From Planifilum sp021793745 (GTDB taxonomy: Bacteria; Bacillota; Bacilli; Thermoactinomycetales; DSM-44946), in NCBI GenBank assembly GCA_937983105.1, contig CALKAM010000032.1, positions 62,001 through 126,000 on the forward strand: 64,000 nt of DNA. The letters run 5' to 3'. Below the pieces are notes generated by a model. The model did not search any database. It saw only the letters and a program-made list of their open reading frames with translations, and was not told the origin of the DNA. The translations under genes were made by a program, and so were the position numbers. Of the stretch, positions 1 to 7,398 are shown in pieces (within the stretch, counting starts at the first letter, position 1; each line of letters starts with the position of its first letter).

Positions 1-580
1 GGACGAAGGTTCCGATCAAAAACAGCAGGAGCCATCCATTGTATTGGAAATGCAAATAAAAATAGATGGCCATGTCGTACCAGGCCGTTTCCTTTAATCC
101 CCGGGCAGCGATGTAGGCGAGGGAATAAGGCCCGACGGAAGAGAGGACGAGGGCGACCAGGGAGCCGTAGATAAAACGGGCCCCGATTTCGGAAAAGGAA
201 GGGTTTTGCCGGATCGTCCGATAGATGATAAAGGCGATCCAGTATTCCACAAAAATATGCAGCGTCGACGCGGCGATGGATATCGGTCCATAACCCTGAT
301 ACAAAAAGGCGATCAACATCGCCAGGGAAATCCCGACCAGGGCCGAGGCCGCCACGGTGGCTTGCCTTTTTTGGCGCACGCGGGGTCCGTAAATGCGGAG
401 AAAAAGGATGAAGCAGCCAAAAAACGCCCAACCCAGAAGAGCAAAGTGGGAATGGGCGTGGAGCACATGGGGATAAGGGACGAAGGATACAGGAGCAAAG
501 GGGAAAGCGCGCATCCAAACCCCGGATACAGCCACCAACGCAAAAAACAGGTAGGAAAGATGGACAAAGCTCCTCGGCAC
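1..580 (-). CDS. Polytopic membrane protein, heme-copper oxidase subunit I-like (3' end outside window)
   Basis: Read on the minus strand from a GTG at 580, about nine bases after an AAAGGGGG ribosome site, the frame stays open to the window edge, giving 193 residues of an incomplete protein. Six hydrophobic segments are visible. The second carries a histidine-rich stretch, HVLHAHSHFALLGW, and the last carries FYLHFQYNGW. These His-plus-aromatic helices recall small subunit-I-like heme-copper oxidase relatives found mostly in other phyla. That assignment is by resemblance only, and heme or metal binding is inferred. The missing C-terminus prevents a count of the ligands. It lies downstream of the crh cluster on the same strand, so it may be read through from it. 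Confidence 0.55.
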   Translation of the reverse strand, partial: MPRSFVHLSYLFFALVAVSGVWMRAFPFAPVSFVPYPHVLHAHSHFALLGWAFFGCFILFLRIYGPRVRQKRQATVAASALVGISLAMLIAFLYQGYGPISIAASTLHIFVEYWIAFIIYRTIRQNPSFSEIGARFIYGSLVALVLSSVGPYSLAYIAARGLKETAWYDMAIYFYLHFQYNGWLLLFLIGTFV

Positions 581-627
581 GATGAACAAGCCCCCTTTCC
601 CGGATCCTTCGCTTCCATCATGCTCCT

Positions 628-720
628 TCAGGGCGAAAGAATCAACCGCCGGAGGAGAAGCGCCACAAAAACGTAAAGAAAAAAATTGGCGCCGAAACGA
701 CGCCCATCTCGAACCACCAT
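628..720 (-). CDS. Possible 30-residue single-span membrane peptide
   Basis: A short frame starts with ATG at 720 and ends at a TGA 47 bases before the start of the neighbouring oxidase-like gene. It encodes a basic N-terminus followed by one hydrophobic segment (ANFFLYVFVALLLRRLI). Small one-helix subunits are common beside oxidase genes, which is why I list it. There is no convincing ribosome site, and an overlapping frame also gives a short hydrophobic peptide. It may be untranslated spacer. Confidence 0.2.
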   Translation of the reverse strand: MVVRDGRRFGANFFLYVFVALLLRRLILSP

Positions 721-740
721 CGGTTTGTCTGTCCCCGCAC

Positions 741-1103
741 CTACATCCGGCAGTAGAGGCGGAATTTCTCCGAGCACCGCGCCCGGATATGTTCGTTGAG
801 AAAGGGATAGTGAAAATCGTTGTCCCCGATGCGGACAACCACTTCGCAGGTATCTTCCTTCTGCTCGATGTTGACGATCTTCACATCCGTAGAATTCAAC
901 TTTTTCCGGATATCCTGCAGTTGCTGATTCACCTTATCCAGAGCGCGCAGATACATCAGATGAATCGGTTCGCGAAGAAGCAGATTCACCTCGGACAAGG
1001 CCGATATGTCGTGACGGATCGCCTTCTTGAGGGTCTCCATCGAAACCAGTTCCTCAATCCAATCCATGATCTCCGAAAAGGAGTTGATGGCCTTTCTCGC
1101 CAC
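741..1103 (-). CDS. Hypothetical 120-residue protein in the crh operon
   Basis: I do not recognise this family. The GTG start at 1103 follows GGAGGAG at good spacing and lies 23 bases after the crh stop, so it is probably cotranscribed with crh. The protein looks soluble. The first two thirds are helical and charged, with a Leu-rich segment around residues 20-75, and the end is a short beta-like region containing RIGDNDFHYPF and two cysteines. There is no signal peptide, membrane span or recognisable nucleotide motif. Its position corresponds to the gene after crh in Bacillus, but it does not resemble the acetyltransferase found there. The coding call rests on the ribosome site and codon pattern. 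Confidence 0.6.
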   Translation of the reverse strand: MARKAINSFSEIMDWIEELVSMETLKKAIRHDISALSEVNLLLREPIHLMYLRALDKVNQQLQDIRKKLNSTDVKIVNIEQKEDTCEVVVRIGDNDFHYPFLNEHIRARCSEKFRLYCRM

Positions 1104-1126
1104 TTCCGGCTCTCCTCCAGCTTTCT

Positions 1127-1387
1127 TTAAGCCTCTTCTTTGCTGACCATTTCCGCGAGGGCCTCCACCGCTTTTTCGGCATCAGGACCGTCTGCAGAGA
1201 TGACGATCTCCGTTCCCTTGGCCACGGCAAGGCTCATGATTCCCATGATGCTCTTGGCGTTAACCTTCTTCTCTTCCTTCTGGACGAAAATTTCCGAAGT
1301 GTACTTGTTCGCTTCCTGAACGAACAGGGCGGCCGGACGGGCATGGAGACCGGTTTGCAGGTTGACGACAACGCGTTTTTCTACCAT
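1127..1387 (-). CDS. crh: Crh/HPr-family phosphocarrier retaining His15
   Basis: This 86-residue HPr-fold protein sits directly after whiA, the locus of Crh (catabolite repression HPr) in Bacillus. The sequence is Crh-like: MVEKRV at the start, TGLHARPAALFVQEAN, then VNAKSIMG carrying Ser46, the residue phosphorylated by HprK to make the CcpA corepressor. Unlike Bacillus subtilis Crh, which has Gln15, this protein has His15, the residue phosphorylated by enzyme I in classical HPr. It could therefore serve both PTS phosphotransfer and CcpA control. I chose the ATG at 1387 because GAGGGGG precedes it by eight bases; an upstream in-frame start adds ten unconserved residues. A cognate kinase gene, hprK, lies at 30 kb. 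Confidence 0.88.
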   Translation of the reverse strand: MVEKRVVVNLQTGLHARPAALFVQEANKYTSEIFVQKEEKKVNAKSIMGIMSLAVAKGTEIVISADGPDAEKAVEALAEMVSKEEA

Positions 1388-1456
1388 TTCGTTTTCCCCC
1401 TCTTGGCATGTTTGCAAATCAATGATGTGGAACCCGGTGGAGTAAAAGCCGGGTGA

Positions 1457-2413
1457 TTAACCCTCCGTATGGCGCCGCAGCTGGTTAGCAATTTCATCCA
1501 GCTTGCGCAGGCGGTGATTGACCGCCGATTTGCTCACCTTTCCGCCGGGAAGCATCTGTCCCAACTCCGTCAAGGTGATCTCGGGATACTTCAACCGCAC
1601 CTCGGCGACCTCCCGCAACCGAGCGGGCAATTGATCCAACCCCAGTTCCCGTTCGATCAGCCGGATGTTTTCAATCTGGCGCATCGCCGCCTGGATCGTT
1701 TTGTTCAAATTGGCCGTTTCGCAGTTGACGAGGCGGTTGACCGAGTTGCGCATATCCTTCATGATCCGGACATCTTCGAAATGGAGCAGCGATTGATGGG
1801 CGCCGATGATGCTGAGAAACTCCCCGATCTTGTCCCCTTCCTTAATATAAACCACATATCCCTTTTTTCTTTCGATCACTTTGGCGTGAAGGTGAAACCG
1901 GTTCATCAGGCGGCAGATGGCCGCGGCGTGGTCCTGGTAAGTGGTGACGATCTCCAGATGATAGGAGCCGCTGTCGGGATTGTTCACGGAACCGCTGGCC
2001 ATGAATGCCCCGCGAAGATAAGCGCGGCGGCAGCAGGAGGACCGGATCAGCTCCGGATCGATGCCTTCCGTTTGCGTGAGCCTGTCCCCGTGTCCCCTTT
2101 GCAGGATTTTCAGGTCCAGGAGCACCCGCTTCGCATCCTCGGTGAGGCGGTTGAAGTAAACATTGTTTTTCTTCAACCGCACCTTCTTGCGGACCAGAAC
2201 CTCCGGATGGATCCCGTACAATCCCTTGAACAGCGTAAAGATGTGCCGCGCAATGGCAGCGTTTTCCGTGGTCACATCCAATACGATGGAGCGGCGGTGG
2301 AGGGAAACCGTCCCGTTGATCCGTACCAGGGCGGACAGTTCCGCCCTCCGGCAACACGGAGGGGATTCCACCCGAGTCAGCTCGTTTTTTGATTGGGCGG
2401 CAAAGGATGACAT
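1457..2413 (-). CDS. whiA: Sporulation/cell-division DNA-binding protein WhiA
   Basis: This is a 318-residue WhiA, the usual size. The family combines an N-terminal LAGLIDADG-type homing-endonuclease fold with a C-terminal helix-turn-helix. Here the N-terminal half contains the conserved CCRRA motif twice (near residues 20 and 126) and the AFMASGSVNNP segment. The C-terminal part contains LGQMLPGGKVSKSAVNHRLRKL, the HTH signature. In actinomycetes WhiA drives sporulation genes. In Bacillus it affects division and nucleoid organisation. It starts 16 bases after yvcK and precedes crh by 69 bases, the standard Firmicute order. The start has a GAGGTG ribosome site. Confidence 0.95.
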   Translation of the reverse strand: MSSFAAQSKNELTRVESPPCCRRAELSALVRINGTVSLHRRSIVLDVTTENAAIARHIFTLFKGLYGIHPEVLVRKKVRLKKNNVYFNRLTEDAKRVLLDLKILQRGHGDRLTQTEGIDPELIRSSCCRRAYLRGAFMASGSVNNPDSGSYHLEIVTTYQDHAAAICRLMNRFHLHAKVIERKKGYVVYIKEGDKIGEFLSIIGAHQSLLHFEDVRIMKDMRNSVNRLVNCETANLNKTIQAAMRQIENIRLIERELGLDQLPARLREVAEVRLKYPEITLTELGQMLPGGKVSKSAVNHRLRKLDEIANQLRRHTEG

Positions 2414-2429
2414 GGGGCCACCTCTTCTC

Positions 2430-3431
2430 TTATCCGCTGTAGCGGCGCCGTTTCCGGCTTCTGATCAGTTTGAGGATGTGCCAGCTGAGCCGGTCGGCAT
2501 CGTGGCGCAGGTAGGAATCGGAACCGTACAGCAGCAGATTGTCGGCAATCACATGACACCCCAAATCCTTGAGACGATCGATATCCGGAAGAACGGTGTC
2601 CGCCCCTTTCGCAGCATACTTTTGCTGGATTGCAGGCGGCGGTACCGCGTTGTTGACAACCACCGTGTCAAAAAAGCGGTCCCCGACATGATCGTAAATC
2701 GCCTGGACGTGATCCGAGGCGGTAAAACCGTCGGTCTCTCCCGGTTGCGTCATCACGTTGCAGATGTAGACCTTGACGGCTTCGGATGCGCGAATCGCCC
2801 CGGCCACCCCCCTCACCAGAAGGTTGGGCAAAATGCTCGTATAGAGGCTTCCGGGGCCGATGACGATGGCATCCGCCTGGGCGATGGCATCGAGAACCTC
2901 TTCATGGGGATCGGGGTGGGGCGGGTGCAGAAAGACGCGTCGGATTTTCTTCCCGGACTTGGGGATTTGCGACTCTCCGCGGATGATGGTGCCATCGGTC
3001 ATCTCCGCCATCAGCACCACATCCTGCGAACTGGCCGGCAGCACCTGTCCCCGCACCGCCAGCACGCGGCTCATCTCCTCGATGGCCTGGGTGAAATCGC
3101 CGGTGATCTCCTTCAGCGCCGCCAGCATCAAGTTGCCCAGCGAATGCCCCGCCAGGCCGTCTCCGTTGGTAAAACGGTGTTGCAGCACGTTTTCCAACAG
3201 CGGTTCCGTATCGGCCAGGGCGATGAGCACATTGCGCACATCCCCGGGGGGAGGCATTTTCATATCGTTGCGGAGGCGTCCGGAGCTTCCCCCATCGTCC
3301 GCCACCGTCACGACGGCGGTAATATCGACGTGGGCCTTCTTCAACCCGCGCAACAAAACCGGCAGCCCCGTCCCCCCGCCAATCGCCACGACGTGGGGAC
3401 GGCGGGACTCTCCCATGGGGTAATCTTTCAT
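2430..3431 (-). CDS. yvcK: Gluconeogenesis factor YvcK (CofD-like)
   Basis: YvcK/GndL-type proteins have a CofD-like Rossmann fold, bind UDP-sugars, and are needed for gluconeogenic growth and normal cell shape in Bacillus. The N-terminus shows the nucleotide-sugar loop VVAIGGGTGLPVLLRGLK followed by VTVADDGGSSGRLR. Further on are PGDVRN and the conserved VIGPGSLYTSILPNLLV. I chose the ATG at 3431 because GAGGTG lies six bases upstream and the gene then begins 19 bases after rapZ ends, giving 333 residues; a longer frame would overlap rapZ. The gene lies between rapZ and whiA, as expected for the conserved operon. Confidence 0.94.
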   Translation of the reverse strand: MKDYPMGESRRPHVVAIGGGTGLPVLLRGLKKAHVDITAVVTVADDGGSSGRLRNDMKMPPPGDVRNVLIALADTEPLLENVLQHRFTNGDGLAGHSLGNLMLAALKEITGDFTQAIEEMSRVLAVRGQVLPASSQDVVLMAEMTDGTIIRGESQIPKSGKKIRRVFLHPPHPDPHEEVLDAIAQADAIVIGPGSLYTSILPNLLVRGVAGAIRASEAVKVYICNVMTQPGETDGFTASDHVQAIYDHVGDRFFDTVVVNNAVPPPAIQQKYAAKGADTVLPDIDRLKDLGCHVIADNLLLYGSDSYLRHDADRLSWHILKLIRSRKRRRYSG

Positions 3432-3450
3432 CCTTGACACCTCAATTTCT

Positions 3451-4323
3451 TTACGCATCCTTCCTGATATCCCGATGCGCAACCCGACAGCTTTCCTTTT
3501 CACCGAAAATCCGGGAAAGATGCTCCGCGATGGCCACCGAACGATGTTTCCCCCCCGTGCATCCGATCCCCACCACCAGCTGCGTCTTCCCTTCCCGGTG
3601 ATAATGGGGGAGGAGGAAGGCCAAAAGATCCTTCAACTTGTCAACGAACTTCCGGGTCTCCTCCCATTTCATCACATATTCGTACACATCCGCATCCTTT
3701 CCGGTATGGGGGCGAAGGGATTTCACATAGTGGGGATTGGGCAAAAACCGGACGTCGAAAACCAGATCCACGTCGATGGGAACCCCGTACTTGAAACCGA
3801 AGGAAAGGAAGGTGACCGTCATTTGCTCCTGTTCGGAGCGGCCGAATCGGGCGGCGATCTTTTCCTTCAGCTGGCTCGGTTTCAGGTGACTGGTGTCGAT
3901 AATGTGATGGGCTCGCCCTTTGATCTCCTCGAGGAGTTTCCGTTCCTGCAGGATCCCGTCCAGAGGCGTTCCATCCCGGGAGAGGGGATGGCGGCGTCGG
4001 GTCTCTTTGTACCGCCGTACCAAGGCCTGGTCACTGGCCTCCAGGAAAAGAATCTGATAATGAATCCGATGCTTTTCCAGGGTGTCCAGGGACTCAAACA
4101 GGGAGGAAAAGAACTCCCTGCCGCGGAGATCGATCACCAACGCGGCCTTTCGCAGCTTCCCCTTGGATCGCTCCAGGAGCTCCACAAACTTGGGAAGCAG
4201 AATGGGCGGCAGGTTGTCAATGCAAAAAAACCCGAGGTCCTCCAGGCTTTGTACGGCTACGGTTTTGCCCGCACCCGACATGCCCGTGATCACCACCAGG
4301 TTGATGCCTTTGCCCGCGTCCAT
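3451..4323 (-). CDS. rapZ: RNase adapter / nucleotide-binding protein RapZ (YvcJ)
   Basis: This is a 290-residue P-loop protein of the RapZ/YvcJ family. The N-terminus has a Walker A motif, VVITGMSGAGKT, and the diagnostic CIDNLPP. The C-terminal half has the conserved FGFKYG, DVRFLPNPHYV and IGCTGGKHRSV segments, the last implicated in sensing and RNA binding. In E. coli RapZ senses glucosamine-6-phosphate and guides RNase E to the GlmZ sRNA. In Bacillus YvcJ hydrolyses nucleotides and affects competence. The molecular role in Gram-positives is less clear. It sits between glcK and yvcK on the same strand. Confidence 0.94.
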   Translation of the reverse strand: MDAGKGINLVVITGMSGAGKTVAVQSLEDLGFFCIDNLPPILLPKFVELLERSKGKLRKAALVIDLRGREFFSSLFESLDTLEKHRIHYQILFLEASDQALVRRYKETRRRHPLSRDGTPLDGILQERKLLEEIKGRAHHIIDTSHLKPSQLKEKIAARFGRSEQEQMTVTFLSFGFKYGVPIDVDLVFDVRFLPNPHYVKSLRPHTGKDADVYEYVMKWEETRKFVDKLKDLLAFLLPHYHREGKTQLVVGIGCTGGKHRSVAIAEHLSRIFGEKESCRVAHRDIRKDA

Positions 4324-4355
4324 TCTACTCCCCCCTTTTCTCCGCTTTCTCTATA

Positions 4356-5321
4356 TTATATGTTTCCATTCCCCCCATGAGCAACGAGTCCGGCCGCTCC
4401 GATCACCCCCGCGTCATTGCCCAACTGGGCGGGGACGATGGTGACTCCCTCCGCCGCAGAAGGCAGCGCCCGTTTCTGGTACGCCCTTCGAAGGGGACGA
4501 AACAGAGCCTCTCCCGCCCGAGCCACGCCACCGCCGATGATGAAGCGGGCCGGATTCAAAATGACGGAAAGGGTGGCCATGGCTTGTGCCAGGGCATCGG
4601 TCGCCCGATCGATCACCTCTTCGGCAACGGGGTCCCCCGCCTCCATCTCCCGGAACACATTCCGGGTGGACAGGGTATCCGCCCGGACCGCTGCGGCCAA
4701 GGCCGTCTCCCGACCGGAGGATACCATCTCCTTCACCATGCGGACGATGCCGGTGGCGGATGCGATCGTCTCCAGGCAGCCCCGTTGGCCGCACCCGCAC
4801 AGGGCGCCGCCCTCCTCGATCCGGATATGCCCGATCTCCCCGGCGGCACCACCGACGCCGTGTATCAGCCGACCGCCGGCGATCACTCCCCCTCCGACGC
4901 CGGTTCCCAGGGTAATGCAGACCAGATCAGAAACCCCCGTTCCTGCACCGCTCCAGGCCTCACCGAGGGCGGCCACATTGGCATCATTATCGATCATCAC
5001 CGGACGATTCCAGGCCTTCTCCAACAGCTCCCGGATGGGGACATTTTCCCAGGGCAGATTGGTCAACCGCTTGACAACTCCCCGGGGAATGTCCAGAAAC
5101 CCGGGCAAACCCACCCCGATGCCGGCGATCTGATTCCAGGAGGTGCCCGATGCCTCCGCCGCTTCCCGGGCGCTGGATGTGATCCGGGCGATCACTGCGT
5201 CGACGCCGTCCTCGGCTCCGGTGGGGCGTTCCGCCTTGTACAGCAGGTTGCCCGATGGATCCACCACACCGACTTTAATATTGGTCCCGCCGAGATCCAC
5301 ACCGATGCATCGTTTCTCCAT
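4356..5321 (-). CDS. glcK: ROK-family glucokinase
   Basis: This 321-residue enzyme, the same length as Bacillus GlcK, should phosphorylate cytosolic glucose with ATP. Motifs include the N-terminal phosphate loop GVDLGGTNIKVG, the sugar-binding ENDANVAALGEA-like region (here DNDANVAALGEA), the GTGVGGGV loop, and the zinc site CGCGQRGCLE typical of ROK kinases. The ATG at 5321 has GGAGG ten bases upstream. The gene is inserted between the Nudix gene and rapZ; in Bacillus glcK lies elsewhere. Its place inside the yvcI-rapZ-yvcK-whiA-crh cluster groups glucose phosphorylation with carbon-flux regulators, which suggests shared expression. Confidence 0.93.
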   Translation of the reverse strand: MEKRCIGVDLGGTNIKVGVVDPSGNLLYKAERPTGAEDGVDAVIARITSSAREAAEASGTSWNQIAGIGVGLPGFLDIPRGVVKRLTNLPWENVPIRELLEKAWNRPVMIDNDANVAALGEAWSGAGTGVSDLVCITLGTGVGGGVIAGGRLIHGVGGAAGEIGHIRIEEGGALCGCGQRGCLETIASATGIVRMVKEMVSSGRETALAAAVRADTLSTRNVFREMEAGDPVAEEVIDRATDALAQAMATLSVILNPARFIIGGGVARAGEALFRPLRRAYQKRALPSAAEGVTIVPAQLGNDAGVIGAAGLVAHGGNGNI

Positions 5322-5365
5322 TCCCCTCGATCCTCCGCATTCAATGATTTCTCCTGCCAGATCTG

Positions 5366-5848
5366 TCAAGATTGGATTTCCTCGGTTCCGGAGAGGCTGC
5401 TTAACGTGTGTCGCAACAACTCCTCCTCCGAAGAATACACAAACCGCCCCACCAAAAATTCCTGCCGCAAGGCGATCCGCTCCCAAAACATCCGGTCGCC
5501 GGCAGCGGCGGGAAGCCGGGATAAGGAGGACACCGGATGCCAGGCCAGGATCCCCTCTTCCGACTTTTCCAGGGGCGTCCCCTTGTACCGGTCGGAGAAA
5601 AAGGTGAACAGCATCCTCTCCTTGACCAGTCGCCCCTCATCCTCCACGCACATGGTGAACACGCCGCACAGGCGGGCATTTTCCAGCTGGAGTCCGGTTT
5701 CCTCCTCATACTCACGGAGGAGCGTATCCATGATCGATTCCGTCGGCTTCATCTTTCCACCGGGGGCCACCCACCAGCCACGTCGCGGTTTTTTCAAAAG
5801 TAACACGCGATCCCTGTCGCGCAAAATGCAGTTCACCACCCGTTGCAT
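5366..5848 (-). CDS. yvcI: Nudix hydrolase, YvcI-like
   Basis: A 160-residue Nudix protein. The Nudix box runs from about residue 29 with GGKMKP, then RE-x2-EETGL, matching the G-x5-E-x7-REUxEExGU pattern that binds magnesium and the diphosphate. The likely reaction is hydrolysis of a nucleoside diphosphate-linked substrate; 8-oxo-dGTP is the common annotation, but specificity cannot be read from sequence. It is the first gene of the cluster leading to glcK, rapZ, yvcK, whiA and crh, the same position as yvcI in Bacillus. A good promoter lies just upstream at 5867-5895. Confidence 0.88.
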   Translation of the reverse strand: MQRVVNCILRDRDRVLLLKKPRRGWWVAPGGKMKPTESIMDTLLREYEEETGLQLENARLCGVFTMCVEDEGRLVKERMLFTFFSDRYKGTPLEKSEEGILAWHPVSSLSRLPAAAGDRMFWERIALRQEFLVGRFVYSSEEELLRHTLSSLSGTEEIQS

Positions 5849-5866
5849 CGGTTTTCACCCCTGTTT

Positions 5867-5895
5867 ATCATACCACCTCCGCCGGAAAGGAACAA
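5867..5895 (-). promoter_or_regulatory. Sigma-A promoter of the yvcI-glcK-rapZ-yvcK-whiA-crh cluster
   Basis: On the minus strand TTGTTC (5890-5895) is followed after 17 bases by TATGAT (5867-5872), about 18 bases upstream of the Nudix start codon. The hexamers and spacing fit the housekeeping consensus. The close same-strand packing downstream suggests that this promoter serves the whole cluster. Confidence 0.65.
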
Positions 5896-5934
5896 TTGAG
5901 TCCCTTCGCTTTTCAAAAAGGGGTCATGAAACTT

Positions 5935-5961
5935 AAAAGGCACCGACGGATCGTCGGTGCC
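5935..5961 (-). terminator. Rho-independent terminator after trxB
   Basis: A perfect ten-pair stem, GGCACCGACG with its complement and a three-base loop, is followed by TTTTAA on the minus strand, 13 bases past the trxB stop. It separates trxB from the yvcI promoter. Confidence 0.85.
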
Positions 5962-5973
5962 CCGATGGGGAAA

Positions 5974-6939
5974 TCAGACGCTGTTGACCTCTTCCTTCTC
6001 CTTGGCCAAGGCCTCGTTCAATTCCTCGATGTATTGCTGGGCCTCCATGGCGGCGATGCTGCCGTCACTGGTGGCGGTAACCACCTGGCGCAGGTTTTTC
6101 TCGCGGACGTCTCCGGCGGCGAAGATGCCCTTCAGCCGGGTGCGCATCCGCTCGTCCGTCTCAATGTATCCTTCATCATTCGTGATCCCCAGGTCGCGGA
6201 CCCAATCGGTCAAGGGATCCGTCCCGATGTAGATGAAGACGCCATCGCAGGGAAACTCCCGCCGCTCTCCCGTCTTGCGGTTGTACAGCTTCACACCGCG
6301 GACGGCTTCGTCCCCCAGAATCTCTTCCACGACGGTGTCCCAAATGAACTCGACCTTTTCGTTTTTGAAGGCCCGTTCCTGCAGGATCTTCTGGGCGCGC
6401 AACTGATCGCGCCGGTGAATGATCGTCACTTTGGAAGCAAATTTGGTGAGGAAGACGCCCTCTTCGACGGCGGAGTCCCCGCCGCCGACGACGACCAATT
6501 CCTTGTCGCGGAAGAAGGCCCCGTCGCAGACAGCACAGTAGGAGACGCCCCGCCCGGCCAGCTCCTCTTCCCCGGGAACACCCAGCTTCCGGTGTTCCGC
6601 ACCGGAGGCGATGATCACCGCCTTGGCGAGATAGGTTTCCTTACCGGTCACCACTTTTTTGTAGGGTGTACCGTCGACAATCTGCTTCACTTCGCCAAAC
6701 TGGTACTGTGCCCCGAATTTCTTGGCATGCTCCAGCATCTTATTGGCCAGATCCGGCCCCAGGATATGATCAAAGCCGGGATAGTTCTCGATTTCCTCGG
6801 TATTGGCCATCTGTCCCCCGGGCACACCCCGTTCCAGCATGAGGGTATCCAGGTTGGCTCGTGCGGCGTAGACGGCTGCGGTCATTCCGGCAGGTCCCGC
6901 TCCGATGATGATGACGTCGTACACTTTTTGCTCCGTCAA
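5974..6939 (-). CDS. trxB: Thioredoxin reductase
   Basis: A 321-residue low-molecular-weight NADPH thioredoxin reductase. The FAD Rossmann motif IIIGAGPAGMTAAVYAAR is at the N-terminus, the redox-active pair is CAVC (in SYCAVCDGAFF, near residue 135), the NADPH loop is VVGGGDSAVEEG, and the C-terminal FAD motif is GIFAAGDVR. I chose the TTG at 6939 because GGGAGG lies seven bases upstream; the longer frame has an unconserved extension. It follows a thioredoxin-like gene and a TPR gene on the same strand, an arrangement near trxB also seen in Bacillus. Confidence 0.96.
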   Translation of the reverse strand: MTEQKVYDVIIIGAGPAGMTAAVYAARANLDTLMLERGVPGGQMANTEEIENYPGFDHILGPDLANKMLEHAKKFGAQYQFGEVKQIVDGTPYKKVVTGKETYLAKAVIIASGAEHRKLGVPGEEELAGRGVSYCAVCDGAFFRDKELVVVGGGDSAVEEGVFLTKFASKVTIIHRRDQLRAQKILQERAFKNEKVEFIWDTVVEEILGDEAVRGVKLYNRKTGERREFPCDGVFIYIGTDPLTDWVRDLGITNDEGYIETDERMRTRLKGIFAAGDVREKNLRQVVTATSDGSIAAMEAQQYIEELNEALAKEKEEVNSV

Positions 6940-7052
6940 TTGACACCCTCCCTTTGGCAATCCATTGCGGATCAACCTCTGTTCCCAATAGTATAGATAC
7001 CCAAGGCCCTATGGTTTCTAACCGGCCAAAGAAAAAGAACCCGATACCGGAT

Positions 7053-7370
7053 TCACTCGGCCATTTGCTCCAAAAACGTCGCGATCTGTTCGCCCGTTTT
7101 GGCGTCTCGGCTGGGGAGCCGCCCCGTTTCCTCCCCGTCTTTGAAGACGATAAAGGTGGGGATCCCCTTCACCTGATGCTCTTCAGCGATGCTCCGAAAC
7201 GCATCGACATCCAACTGACCGAACTGAAAGCGATCGGCAAATCGCTCCTCCAACTCCGGCAACAGGGGAGCCACTCGTTTGCAGTCGATGCACCAGTCGG
7301 CGGTAAATTGGACTACCTTGCTCCCGGATGAAATAAAAGATGCGAAGGATTCGGCGTCCAGCTGCTTCAT
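7053..7370 (-). CDS. Thioredoxin-like protein with CIDC active site
   Basis: A 105-residue single-domain thioredoxin fold. The active site is ADWCIDCK (Cys27 and Cys30), not the WCGPC of standard thioredoxin, and the cis-proline loop KGIPTFIVF is present. It has no signal peptide, so it acts in the cytosol. The Ile-Asp dipeptide should change redox potential, and the partner is unknown. The ATG at 7370 follows GAGGAGCAGGAG and lies 28 bases after the TPR gene stop, suggesting cotranscription with the TPR gene and probably trxB (113 bases further on), which encodes its likely reductase. Confidence 0.85.
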   Translation of the reverse strand: MKQLDAESFASFISSGSKVVQFTADWCIDCKRVAPLLPELEERFADRFQFGQLDVDAFRSIAEEHQVKGIPTFIVFKDGEETGRLPSRDAKTGEQIATFLEQMAE

Positions 7371-7398
7371 CTCCTGCTCCTCCTCGGATTCGATGGTA

